A stretch of 51,554 nt of DNA from Clostridia bacterium (lineage in GTDB: Bacteria > Bacillota > Clostridia > Oscillospirales > Acutalibacteraceae): the NCBI GenBank assembly GCA_017399175.1, contig JAFQEE010000039.1, positions 1-51,554 on the forward strand, read 5' to 3'. Shown piece after piece: positions 44,662-51,554 of the stretch (positions within the stretch are counted from its first letter, which is position 1; the number at the start of each line of letters is the position of its first letter). Below the pieces are notes generated by a model. That model was not told the DNA's origin and searched no databases. It saw only the letters and a list, made by a program, of their open reading frames with translations. A program made the translations under genes and the position numbers.

Positions 44662-45086
44662 ATTTCTTTTCCTCCATCAATGGTGATTATACGCTGATTG
44701 TCATTTTTGCCTCGTTCAATAGTAACCCTTATAGTATTTTCCGGTAAAGCATTTTCGATGTTTTCACTCCACTCAACAGATAGAATTCCGCCTGCTTCAT
44801 AAAAATCGAAAAAACCGCTTGAATAAAGGTCGTCCCAACTCTCAACACGATACATATCGAAATGATAAAGTGGTGGATTTCCTCCGTAATCATTCACGAT
44901 TGCAAATGTAGGACTGCTGACTTCTTCATCTACTCCGAGAGCCTTTGCCATACCTCTTGTAAAAGCAGTTTTACCCATACCAAGTCCACCAAAAAATGCT
45001 ACAACAGTTCCGCCTTCAAGAGAGCTTGCAAGTCGTTTTCCCAATTCAATTGTATCTTCTGTACTATTTGAAATAAATCTTTGCAT
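44658..45086 (-). CDS. tsaE: tRNA threonylcarbamoyladenosine biosynthesis ATPase TsaE
   Basis: P-loop ATPase needed for t6A synthesis. 142 residues: GGTVVAFFGGLGMGKTAFTR (Walker A), SSPTFAIVNDYGG, LYHFDMYRV and ILSVEWSENIENALPE. First gene of the operon, with a strong promoter. Confidence 0.95.
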   Translation of the reverse strand: MQRFISNSTEDTIELGKRLASSLEGGTVVAFFGGLGMGKTAFTRGMAKALGVDEEVSSPTFAIVNDYGGNPPLYHFDMYRVESWDDLYSSGFFDFYEAGGILSVEWSENIENALPENTIRVTIERGKNDNQRIITIDGGKEI

Positions 45087-45117
45087 ACCTACACCATAAT
45101 GTTAATTTATCTTTATA

Positions 45118-45146
45118 ATTTTATCAAACATATCTGCTTTTGTCAA
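45118..45146 (-). promoter_or_regulatory. Promoter of tsaE-tsaB-rpiB
   Basis: On the minus strand TTGACA (45141-45146), 17-bp spacer, TAAAAT (45118-45123). Confidence 0.85.
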
Positions 45147-45330
45147 TTTGTATATATTCACAATAACATTTATTCTTTATTGAGATATATGAAGTCATTA
45201 TACATAATTTCCTGCAAAAAACTATAAAAAATGCAGGTAAAACCGTCAAAAATGAAAGTATGCCTGTATGTTTTGTCATTTTTAACAAATTAAAGTGTTG
45301 AAATCGCAGTATATTTTTCACTATTGATAA
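45147..45330. other. Intergenic stretch without recognised features
   Basis: Very AT-rich. The only structure seen is a weak inverted repeat CCTGCA/TGCAGG with a long loop near 45212-45237. A 65-codon minus-strand frame here has no ribosome binding site and looks random. Confidence 0.5.
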
Positions 45331-45360
45331 TTGAAAAAAACATATAAATTATGTTATTAT
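45331..45360 (+). promoter_or_regulatory. Putative promoter of gdhA
   Basis: TTGAAA (45331-45336), 18-bp spacer, TATTAT (45355-45360). Confidence 0.5.
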
Positions 45361-45372
45361 TTTTTACATTAG

Positions 45373-45390
45373 TACCAATGTAAATTGGTA
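45373..45390 (+). promoter_or_regulatory. Perfect dyad in the gdhA leader, candidate operator
   Basis: TACCAAT-GTAA-ATTGGTA, 7-bp arms, starting about 6 bases after the predicted transcription start and ending before the GGAGG. A repressor bound here would block gdhA transcription. Confidence 0.6.
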
Positions 45391-45412
45391 TATATAAACC
45401 GGAGGTTTTATT

Positions 45413-46759
45413 ATGAATAGTTACATTGAAAAAATACTCAAAAGAGTAGAAGAACGCGATGGCGACAAAAAAGAATTTTTACAGTGCGTAAGAGAAGTTT
45501 ACGGTTCTCTTGAAAAAGTTATTGAAGCACATCCAGAATATGAAAAATATGATATTCTCGGCAGAATGGCTGAACCTGAAAGAACAGTTCGTTTCAGAAT
45601 TGCTTGGGTTGATGACGAAGGTAATACTCAGGTTAACCGTGGCTGGCGTGTACAGTTCAACTCTGCAATTGGTCCTTACAAAGGCGGTCTTCGTTTCCAC
45701 CCAAGTGTAAATGCAAGTATTGTTTATTTCCTTGGTTTTGAACAGACTTTCAAAAACTCACTTACAGGTCTTCCTATGGGTGGTGCAAAGGGTGGTTCTG
45801 ACTTTAACCCTGTTGGTAAGAGTGATGCTGAAATCATGAGATTCTGTCAGGCATTTATGACAGAGCTTCAGCGTCATATCGGTTCAAGCATCGACGTTCC
45901 TGCAGGTGACATCGGTGTTAGCGGTAAAGAAATCGGTTTCCTTTTCGGTCAGTACAAGAGAATTATCGGTGCTTTCGAAAACGGTGTTCTTACAGGTAAA
46001 GGTCTTGCATACGGTGGTTCACTTGTTCGTCCTGAAGCAACAGGTTATGGTGCTATTTACTATACAAACGAAGTTCTTGCTCACGACAACGAAGACATTA
46101 AGGGCAAGACATTTGCAGTATCAGGTTTCGGTAATGTTGCTTGGGGTGCAATTAAAAAGATTGCTGAGCTCGGTGGTATTCCTCTTACACTCAGTGGTCC
46201 TGACGGATATGTTTATGATAAAGATGGTATCGTAACAGAAGAAAAGATTAACTATCTTCTTGAAATGCGTGCATCAGGTAGAGATAAGGCAAAGGATTAC
46301 GCTGACAAGTTTGGTGCAGAATTCTTCCCTGGTCAGAAGCCTTGGGGTGTTAAGGTTGACGTTGCTCTTCCTTGCGCTACACAGAACGAAGTTACACTTG
46401 AAGAAGCAAAGAAAATCGTTGCTAACGGAACAAAATACTACATTGAAGTTGCTAATATGCCAACAACTGCTGAAGCGGTTGAATACTTCCTTGAAAACGG
46501 TGTAACAGTTGCTCCATCAAAAGCAGTTAACGCTGGTGGTGTTTGCGTTTCAGGTCTTGAAATGAGCCAGAACAGCCAAAGACTTGCTTGGACAGCAGAA
46601 AAGGTTGATGAAATGCTTAAGAGTGCTATGAAGAATATCTATGATATTTCAGTAAGTGCTGCTGAACGTTACGGTATGGGTTATGACCTTATCGCAGGTG
46701 CAAACATTGCAGGTTTTGAAAAAGTTGCAGATGCAATGGTAGCACAGGGTGTATATTAA
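45413..46759 (+). CDS. gdhA: Glutamate dehydrogenase (NADP-type hexameric family)
   Basis: Interconverts 2-oxoglutarate plus ammonia and glutamate. 448 residues. Substrate-binding GPYKGGLRFHPSVNASIVYF, catalytic Lys in GLPMGGAKGGSDFNP, DVPAGDIGVSGKEIGFLFGQ, Rossmann VSGFGNVAWGAIKKIAELGG, and ANMPTTAEAVEYF. Length and motifs fit the 450-residue bacterial biosynthetic type. CGGAGG lies eight bases before the ATG. Codon use suggests high expression. Single gene with dyad and terminator. Confidence 0.97.
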   Translation: MNSYIEKILKRVEERDGDKKEFLQCVREVYGSLEKVIEAHPEYEKYDILGRMAEPERTVRFRIAWVDDEGNTQVNRGWRVQFNSAIGPYKGGLRFHPSVNASIVYFLGFEQTFKNSLTGLPMGGAKGGSDFNPVGKSDAEIMRFCQAFMTELQRHIGSSIDVPAGDIGVSGKEIGFLFGQYKRIIGAFENGVLTGKGLAYGGSLVRPEATGYGAIYYTNEVLAHDNEDIKGKTFAVSGFGNVAWGAIKKIAELGGIPLTLSGPDGYVYDKDGIVTEEKINYLLEMRASGRDKAKDYADKFGAEFFPGQKPWGVKVDVALPCATQNEVTLEEAKKIVANGTKYYIEVANMPTTAEAVEYFLENGVTVAPSKAVNAGGVCVSGLEMSQNSQRLAWTAEKVDEMLKSAMKNIYDISVSAAERYGMGYDLIAGANIAGFEKVADAMVAQGVY

Positions 46760-46784
46760 TCCTTAAAAGTTTATTCAATAGTAA

Positions 46785-46818
46785 AACCCTTGTACAATTT
46801 AGTACAAGGGTTGTTTTT
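46785..46818 (+). terminator. Rho-independent terminator of gdhA
   Basis: Perfect 11-bp stem AACCCTTGTAC/GTACAAGGGTT with loop AATTTA, then GTTTTT. Confidence 0.95.
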
Positions 46819-46848
46819 ATGATGAATTGGAGTTTGTCCATGTGAATG

Positions 46849-46876
46849 CAGAATTCAGAATTCAGAATGTAGAATT
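46849..46876. repeat. Tandem heptamer array, four units
   Basis: CAGAATT, CAGAATT, CAGAATG, TAGAATT. Same 7-base period and unit number as the array at 40704 but unrelated sequence. Confidence 0.7.
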
Positions 46877-46904
46877 ATGGGTCTGCGACGCGATTGTATA
46901 TCCC

Positions 46905-46957
46905 CCCCTTCCGTCACTCGCTTTGCTCGTGCCACCTTCCCCTCGTAGGGGGAAGGC
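46905..46957. repeat. Two-hairpin repeat, variant of family B
   Basis: CCTTCCGTCA lead, a small hairpin around GCTTTGC (CGAG/CTCG type pairing), then CCACCTTCCCC, loop TCGTA, GGGGGAAGG. Same two-hairpin plan as family B with different bases; directly next to family B copy 4. Confidence 0.6.
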
Positions 46958-46964
46958 GAATATA

Positions 46965-47010
46965 GGCTCCCCACTTGATGGGGAGCTGTCACCGTAAGGT
47001 GACTGAGGGG
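46965..47010. repeat. Dispersed two-hairpin repeat (family B), copy 4, reverse orientation
   Basis: GGCTCCCC, loop ACTTGA region, GGGGAGC, then GTCACC/GGTGAC hairpin and GACTGAGGGG. Same second stem as copy 3, different first stem. Confidence 0.8.
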
Positions 47011-47038
47011 CTCGATAAATTATGATTTGAATGTGAAA

Positions 47039-47455
47039 CTATTCATTTGTGACAAAAAACATATCACCTTCGTGGTATATCTCAATAATACATTCGCAAT
47101 GCTGTCGGTTCGACAAAAGATAACCAGAGTATTTTGTCATGTTATAGCCATAAGTTTCATCCATAATTGAGAAACCGAATTGTTTATATCGTTCAATAAA
47201 GTCTTTTAAAAACATTTTCTCGCCTGTGAATGTACCAACATTTCCTGTTACACCAAGCAAATAAACGAAACTAAAATTCCATTGAACATTATTAAATTCA
47301 ATAAATCCATCCGGCTGTCCATAAGGAGCAATGGTTTCAACCATACCAGACTGTGTTCTCATTATGATATTATTATCTGTGACATCAAATGCAATTACAG
47401 TCATATCGTGTAAGCTATATTCAGGATTAATATTATCACGAATAGTTCTTTTCAT
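47039..47455 (-). CDS. Unknown 138-residue protein
   Basis: Not recognised. Soluble, no signal or membrane segment; alternating strands (NPEYSLHDMTVIAFDVTDNN, then CECIIEIYHEGDMFFV at the end). The shape recalls small immunity-type proteins, but no toxin gene is near and this is not evidence. GAGGTG precedes the ATG. Flanked by repeats on both sides (46849-47010 and 47484-47512), so it may be an accessory gene. Confidence 0.6.
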   Translation of the reverse strand: MKRTIRDNINPEYSLHDMTVIAFDVTDNNIIMRTQSGMVETIAPYGQPDGFIEFNNVQWNFSFVYLLGVTGNVGTFTGEKMFLKDFIERYKQFGFSIMDETYGYNMTKYSGYLLSNRQHCECIIEIYHEGDMFFVTNE

Positions 47456-47483
47456 TTACAAACACCTCAATGAATAGTAAACG

Positions 47484-47512
47484 GCGGAGTCAAGACAAGA
47501 CCCCGCCCTACC
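47484..47512. repeat. Variable-stem hairpin repeat (family A), copy 11
   Basis: GGCGGAGTC, loop AAGACAA, GACCCCGCC, then CTAC; pairs with one mismatch. It lies between the ROK-like gene and the unknown gene. Confidence 0.65.
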
Positions 47513-47538
47513 GTTAATCCAATTAATAATTTGTTCAA

Positions 47539-48915
47539 TTATTTAATTTCAGGCAAGCTTGCTGCTGCGACTGACTGGCCTACACGACGAGATTTTTCGT
47601 CAGGAATATGAAGTTCCATCTTGCTTGCAAGTTCAGGGAATTCCTTATCTAGAACTTCCTGTGCACGGGAAAGAATAATCTGTCCGCCTTGTCCTGATGT
47701 AACTCGTCCCATAATAAGAACGTGCTTAATGTCATAGAATTCGCAGTAATATGCAATAGCGTATCCAAAATATGCACCGATAGTATCATAGATATCAGCA
47801 GCATTCTGGTCGCCCTTTTCCATAAGTTCCTGAACAACCTTAAGTTTTTCAGCAGGAGAAAGGTTTTCGTCGAGTTCAATTCCCGCATAAGGAGCAAGTT
47901 TGATTACACCGTCCTGTGAGAAATACTTAACACCGCAACCATAGTCACCTGACCATTCGTCAACCATTGCATCCTCATTAAAATCAACAGGAACGAATGC
48001 AAGTTCATTAAGCCAACCTGTAATATTGCCTTGCTGGTCGATGTAACCACCTGCTTCACTTGTACCCATTGCGATACCGAGAACAGAGTCGTCATTAAGG
48101 TCCATAGCACCTGCAAGAGCAGTAACATCACCGTCATTTGCAACAACAACAGGAATATCCTCACCAATTTCCTTTGCAACATCAAGATAAATATTCTTAA
48201 TTCTCTTATCAAAATCTTCTTTACCTACTTTAAGGAAAAGAGATGCTGCCATTGTTCTGTTTTCAATATAAACACCTGCTGATGAAACACCTATAGCATC
48301 AACTCTTGGCATTTTTGAAGCAGCAGTTTTCATAGCTTCAAGAATTCCCTGATAATGGTATTCAGGGTCAGAATTAAGTTTTGGGAACCAAACAACTTCT
48401 TCTGAATAAACACTTTCACCATTGATAACAGCACTAACTTTTCTGTCACTACCACCTGCATCAAAACCGATACGACAACCGTCAAGGTGTCTGCCGACTG
48501 ATTCAGCAATATAGTTTTCTTCAGGAGCTTCTTCTAATGAACAAATAACAACTTCAAATGGATGTTCAAAAACTCCTGCCATATAATCTTCATCAAATGC
48601 ACGAATGCCGTCAGGAGTATATGCCTCCTTGATTTTGTTACCTACAACTTCACAACCTGCAATAAAAACCTTATAGCCACCTGCAATCCACAAAAGTGAT
48701 TTTACGATTCTTTCAATAAAACGGAAATTTTCTTCGTCATGACCTGTGCCATCAGGATAAATTCTTGTTTTATATGTACTGATTTGTCCCTTGTTTCTTT
48801 CGATTGCAACGATAACATCCTGACCGTTTTCTTTAGTTGCTTCTCGCATTTCACGAACAACAACTGATAATGGCTCAAATTTTGGGTCGAGTTTTGCTTT
48901 TACTTTAAGATTCAT
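47539..48915 (-). CDS. ROK-like sugar kinase-fold protein with extra N-terminal domain
   Basis: 458 residues. The C-terminal 310 residues are ROK/ASKHA-like: phosphate loop GFDAGGSDRKVSAVINGE, catalytic Asp region VVVANDGDVTALAGA, and GIAMGTSEAGGY. The ROK zinc motif (CxCGxxGC) is absent. The first 145 residues are an additional domain (VIVAIERNKGQISTYKTRIY ... FIAGCEV) not in standard ROK kinases. Overlapping nagA suggests phosphorylation of an amino sugar, possibly GlcNAc, but this is inference. The second ATG (MNLKVKAK) is preferred: AGGAG lies nine bases before it but touches the first ATG. Confidence 0.78.
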   Translation of the reverse strand: MNLKVKAKLDPKFEPLSVVVREMREATKENGQDVIVAIERNKGQISTYKTRIYPDGTGHDEENFRFIERIVKSLLWIAGGYKVFIAGCEVVGNKIKEAYTPDGIRAFDEDYMAGVFEHPFEVVICSLEEAPEENYIAESVGRHLDGCRIGFDAGGSDRKVSAVINGESVYSEEVVWFPKLNSDPEYHYQGILEAMKTAASKMPRVDAIGVSSAGVYIENRTMAASLFLKVGKEDFDKRIKNIYLDVAKEIGEDIPVVVANDGDVTALAGAMDLNDDSVLGIAMGTSEAGGYIDQQGNITGWLNELAFVPVDFNEDAMVDEWSGDYGCGVKYFSQDGVIKLAPYAGIELDENLSPAEKLKVVQELMEKGDQNAADIYDTIGAYFGYAIAYYCEFYDIKHVLIMGRVTSGQGGQIILSRAQEVLDKEFPELASKMELHIPDEKSRRVGQSVAAASLPEIK

Positions 48916-50047
48916 ATTTAACATCTCCTGCTATAATAGTTTTTATAATTTCAAATTCATTATCTGTAATAATAATATCAGCATCTTTTCCTACTTCAAG
49001 TGAGCCTTTTGTTTTCTCTAAACCTAATACTGTTGCAGGATTAAGAGATGCACAGTTTACGCATTCATAAAGTGGAATATCTGAATTTGTATAAACATTC
49101 CAAACGCCTTTGTTTATGCGTAATACACTACCTGCAATTGTGCTGTCTTCAAGTTTGCAGATTGTGCCGTCATAAACAATCTTCTGACCGCCTAATGTAT
49201 ATTCACCCACAGGCAAACCACCTGCAGGTAAACAGTCCGTGATAAAACAAAGCTTTCTTCCTTTAAGCTTCCATAACATATTATATAGTGACGGAGCAAC
49301 GTGAACAGTATCTACGATAAGCTCGACACTAACATCGCCGTTAAGTGCTGCACCAACAACACCTGGTTCACGATGAGTAAGCGGAGTCATTGCGTTGAAA
49401 AGATGTGTTGTATGCTTAACTCCTGCATTGATACTTGCCATTGCAGTTTCATAATCAGCAGATGTGTGTCCCATTGAAACAACAACATCTGTGTCACGGA
49501 AAATTTCACGAATTGCACTGAAATCATCTGTATCAGTTTCAGGAGCAAGTGTGATTACTTTAATGATATCTTTGTATTCTTTTACGATGGAAGCATCAGG
49601 TTTAAGGATATATTTTGCATCCTGAGCACCTTTTTTGCTTTCGCTGATAAAAGGACCTTCTGCATGACAACCCAAAATAGTACTACCATTCCAAGTTTTA
49701 CTTTCTTCTTTCAAATCACGACAAACTTCAAAAGCTTTACGGATAACAGCCATATCCTCTGTCATTGTTGTTGGAAGATAACCTGTAACACCATTGCTGA
49801 GAAGACCTTCTGATATTACACGGATGCTTTCTTCTTCACCGTCACAGACATCCTTACTGAGATATCCGTGAATATGCATATCTATAAGACCCGGTGCAAC
49901 ATAGCAACCTTTAGCATCAATGATTTCTGCATCTAACGGAACAAGGTTTTCAGGAACTATTCCTTCAATTTTATCTGTATAGAGTAAAGCACAGTTTTCT
50001 GCTACTCTGTCTTTAAGAATAATTTGGCCACCAACAATAGCTTTCAT
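48905..50047 (-). CDS. nagA: N-acetylglucosamine-6-phosphate deacetylase
   Basis: Deacetylates GlcNAc-6-P in amino-sugar and wall recycling. 380 residues: amidohydrolase fold with metal ligands in PGLIDMHIHGYLSKDVCDG, CHAEGPFISESKKGAQD, VVSMGHTSADYE, THLFNAMTPL and catalytic Asp in CFITDCLPAGG. The ATG of MKAIVGGQI has AAAGGATG upstream. Overlaps the ROK-like gene by 11 bases. nagB is not in the window. Confidence 0.95.
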   Translation of the reverse strand: MKAIVGGQIILKDRVAENCALLYTDKIEGIVPENLVPLDAEIIDAKGCYVAPGLIDMHIHGYLSKDVCDGEEESIRVISEGLLSNGVTGYLPTTMTEDMAVIRKAFEVCRDLKEESKTWNGSTILGCHAEGPFISESKKGAQDAKYILKPDASIVKEYKDIIKVITLAPETDTDDFSAIREIFRDTDVVVSMGHTSADYETAMASINAGVKHTTHLFNAMTPLTHREPGVVGAALNGDVSVELIVDTVHVAPSLYNMLWKLKGRKLCFITDCLPAGGLPVGEYTLGGQKIVYDGTICKLEDSTIAGSVLRINKGVWNVYTNSDIPLYECVNCASLNPATVLGLEKTKGSLEVGKDADIIITDNEFEIIKTIIAGDVKYES

Positions 50048-50079
50048 AAAAATATCACATCCTTTGCCATTATATAATA

Positions 50080-50108
50080 ATTTTATCAAAAATTAAATGT
50101 GGTTGCAA
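50080..50108 (-). promoter_or_regulatory. Promoter of nagA
   Basis: On the minus strand TTGCAA (50103-50108), 17-bp spacer, TAAAAT (50080-50085). Confidence 0.6.
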
Positions 50109-50129
50109 TAGTTTTATAGTTTATTACTA

Positions 50130-50169
50130 AAAAATAATAAAGCCAACGCAGAAAATTCTACGATGGCTT
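50130..50169 (-). terminator. Rho-independent terminator of the TetR gene
   Basis: On the minus strand AAGCCA ... TGGCTT with inner CGTAGA/TCTGCG (one G-U), loop ATTT, followed by TATTATTTTTT. Confidence 0.85.
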
Positions 50170-50221
50170 ATTTTACTGTATTGTTTATTATAAAATATAT
50201 GCACAAAGGCAACTTTGATAA

Positions 50222-50830
50222 TTAAAAATCATTCATTAATAATATATTATTTAATCCAAAAACGCAATCTTTTATTATATCAGATATTTCAGAAACACTT
50301 TTTCTGCATTCATCTTTTACCCACTCAAGAATTATTGCGTTGATACCATTTAAATAATACTTCATAACATATTTCCTGTTATCTTTTGGATATTTAAATC
50401 TTTCCAAAACCGGATTGAATATATTCTCAAATAATCGATTATAAACCTTTTCGAAGCCAAAAGAATTTATGTGGGATAAAGCAGTTAAAAATACTTCTTT
50501 ATTCTCTTTGATGTATGTAAGATATGGTATTAAATACTTATCACATATGAAATTCAATTCACTTAATTCACATTCTGAAAGATTTATGGCAATCGTTTTC
50601 GTTTCATTTGAAAAATAAGAAAGAAAATTATCAAGCAAATATCGTGTTGTTTCGTCGAGTAAATCACAAATGCTTTCATAATGAAGATAAAAAGTAGAAC
50701 GATTTACACCTGCTGTTTCACACAGTTCACTGATAGTAATATATTCCAAGGGTTTCTTTTTCAACAAAGAAATTAATGCAATATCCATCTTAACAGCTGT
50801 ATTGAAATATTTGCTTTCTGATTTATTCAA
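50222..50830 (-). CDS. TetR/AcrR-family transcriptional regulator
   Basis: About 202 residues. HTH ITISELCETAGVNRSTFYLH, preceded by MDIALISLLKKKPLEY; the C-terminal helices resemble the group with TetR_C_8-like domains. The reading frame can begin at a GTG (50848) without a binding site, but a TTG six codons later has GAAGGA at good distance and is preferred. Downstream of a small membrane protein gene by 37 bases, probably co-transcribed and regulating it. Very AT-rich. Confidence 0.88.
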   Translation of the reverse strand: MNKSESKYFNTAVKMDIALISLLKKKPLEYITISELCETAGVNRSTFYLHYESICDLLDETTRYLLDNFLSYFSNETKTIAINLSECELSELNFICDKYLIPYLTYIKENKEVFLTALSHINSFGFEKVYNRLFENIFNPVLERFKYPKDNRKYVMKYYLNGINAIILEWVKDECRKSVSEISDIIKDCVFGLNNILLMNDF

Positions 50831-50866
50831 AACTTTTCCTTCTTTCACTAACAGTTATGTTTAATG

Positions 50867-51217
50867 TTACTGTTCACTAATTTCGCGTGCAAGTTCAACA
50901 ATTTCGTAAGCATACTTTGATTTGCCTTTTTCAATCATTTTTTTGTAAATTTGATAATTAATACCACATCCAATAAAACCAACAACACCAATAATAATAC
51001 CAAAGACCATTAATAATGTTCCACTTCCGATTACCTGCATAGACAAGCACATACCAGTACCTGCAACAAGAGAAGAAATAATACCAAATGTGTATGTAAA
51101 TATTGTTGCAGGAAGTTTGGCTTTTTTGTCCAATTTTTTCAGGGCAATAATTTTCGAATTATCCTTTGGTGCATATTCTTTTGCAATTGATTCTGCTAAA
51201 ATTTTATCTGTGTTCAT
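50867..51217 (-). CDS. Small membrane protein with two TM segments
   Basis: 116 residues: charged N-terminus with KLDKKAKLPATIFTYTFGII, two or three hydrophobic segments (about 36-57 and 66-86), then NYQIYKKMIEKGKSKYAYEI. I recall closely similar proteins in Clostridia carrying a doubtful dihydropteridine reductase label; nothing in the sequence supports an enzyme. GGAGG lies nine bases before the ATG. Precedes the TetR gene. Confidence 0.75.
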   Translation of the reverse strand: MNTDKILAESIAKEYAPKDNSKIIALKKLDKKAKLPATIFTYTFGIISSLVAGTGMCLSMQVIGSGTLLMVFGIIIGVVGFIGCGINYQIYKKMIEKGKSKYAYEIVELAREISEQ

Positions 51218-51226
51218 ATTATGAAC
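51212..51226 (-). promoter_or_regulatory. Perfect palindrome spanning the start codon of the small membrane protein gene
   Basis: GTTCATA-T-TATGAAC lies between the GGAGG and the first codons. May be an operator or a translational element; could also be chance. Confidence 0.35.
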
Positions 51227-51330
51227 CTCCTTTTATTTTTATAAAACTATTATAAGTATTACAGGAGTATAAGTGAACAACAAGATTTAATTATAATGTT
51301 GATTTGAAATTTATAAAAATTATTATCAAT

Positions 51331-51364
51331 CAAAAAGAAAAAAGACCTTCGATTGAAGGTCTTT
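51331..51364 (-). terminator. Terminator of the rRNA operon
   Basis: On the minus strand AAAGACCTTC, loop AATC, GAAGGTCTTT, then TTTCTTTTTG. Located 86 bases past the 23S end. Confidence 0.93.
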
Positions 51365-51449
51365 GAGTATACACCCTGAAAACTGAACAAAGTTAAGGTG
51401 ATGTATTATGTCTAATTGAGAAATTGTACATTGTTGAACCAAGCATAAT

Positions 51450-51554
51450 GGTCAAGCCCTCGACCTATTAGTACTGGCAAGCTAAACACGTCACCGTGCG
51501 TACACCTCCAGCCTATCAACCATATAGTCCATATGGGGTCTTACTAGCTTATGC
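51450..51554 (-). rRNA. 23S ribosomal RNA, 3' end (partial)
   Basis: The minus strand reads the conserved 23S 3' terminus: GATAGGCTGGAGGTGTACGC, then CCAGTACTAATAGGTCGAGG and GCTTGACC as the last bases. The gene continues beyond the right edge. The spacer after it holds the usual TTCAGTTTTCAGGGTG processing-region sequence, but no 5S gene lies before the terminator. Confidence 0.95.

Noticed and set aside
45124-45321. 65-codon minus-strand frame upstream of tsaE
   Set aside because: No ribosome binding site, no recognisable domain, AT-rich random-looking composition, and it covers the tsaE promoter region.

Overview
The window is an AT-rich chromosome segment of an anaerobic, endospore-forming Firmicute of class Clostridia, most likely a gut Oscillospirales/Ruminococcaceae-type organism. 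The evidence is the adjacent spoIIGA-sigE pair, strong AGGAGG-type ribosome binding sites with frequent TTG/GTG starts, Clostridia-type gene orders (gdpP-rplI-dnaB, ftsE-ftsX), an NADP-type glutamate dehydrogenase and GlpA/GlpB/DUF1667-like flavoproteins. Most genes lie on the minus strand, the same direction as the rRNA operon whose 23S 3' end closes the window. This is mainly core chromosome. No phage, transposase, CRISPR array or tRNA gene was seen.

Layout by position. 0.2-2.9 kb: membrane-anchored MerR regulator, GtrA-like protein, nadE. 3.0-5.1 kb: greA-lysS operon with its own consensus promoter. 5.1-10.4 kb: ftsE-ftsX-M23-S41 operon plus an unknown gene whose ribosome binding site lies inside the operon's terminator hairpin. 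10.6-15.8 kb: Gfo/Idh/MocA oxidoreductase, small membrane protein, FadR-type regulator next to ilvC, and a methyltransferase. 16.0-27.3 kb: ilvB, then a long housekeeping operon rnj-gdpP-rplI-dnaB-tilS-hpt-ftsH (written in transcription order). 27.5-29.8 kb: rnhA and a GPH-family sugar symporter. 29.9-32.9 kb: three-gene flavoprotein operon. 33.0-37.4 kb: spoIIGA-sigE, ruvX and a class A penicillin-binding protein. 37.6-43.5 kb: BofC-like protein and two large divergently transcribed glycosidase-like genes. 43.5-45.1 kb: tsaE-tsaB-rpiB. 45.4-46.8 kb: gdhA. 47.0-50.0 kb: unknown gene, ROK-like protein, nagA. 50.2-51.2 kb: small membrane protein and TetR regulator. 51.45 kb to the end: 23S rRNA 3' end.

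Functional links. Branched-chain amino acid synthesis (ilvB, ilvC) is split over two transcription units, and the ilvC promoter carries two FadR-type operator sequences 21 bp apart, pointing to control by the regulator next to it. The FtsEX module has two downstream secreted or anchored proteins with protease/hydrolase folds, and both lack expected catalytic residues, so they may act as regulators rather than enzymes. Carbohydrate functions (GPH symporter, GH63-like and GH38/57-like proteins, NagA with a ROK-like protein) are spread through the right half.

The least explained content is intergenic. At least eleven short hairpins share a GTAGGGG/CCCTAC edge but have different stem sequences. 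A two-hairpin element occurs four or five times with compensatory stem changes. A short element whose translation reads VILSVAKNL occurs three times. These cluster between genes and look like non-coding dispersed repeats whose structure, not sequence, is conserved.
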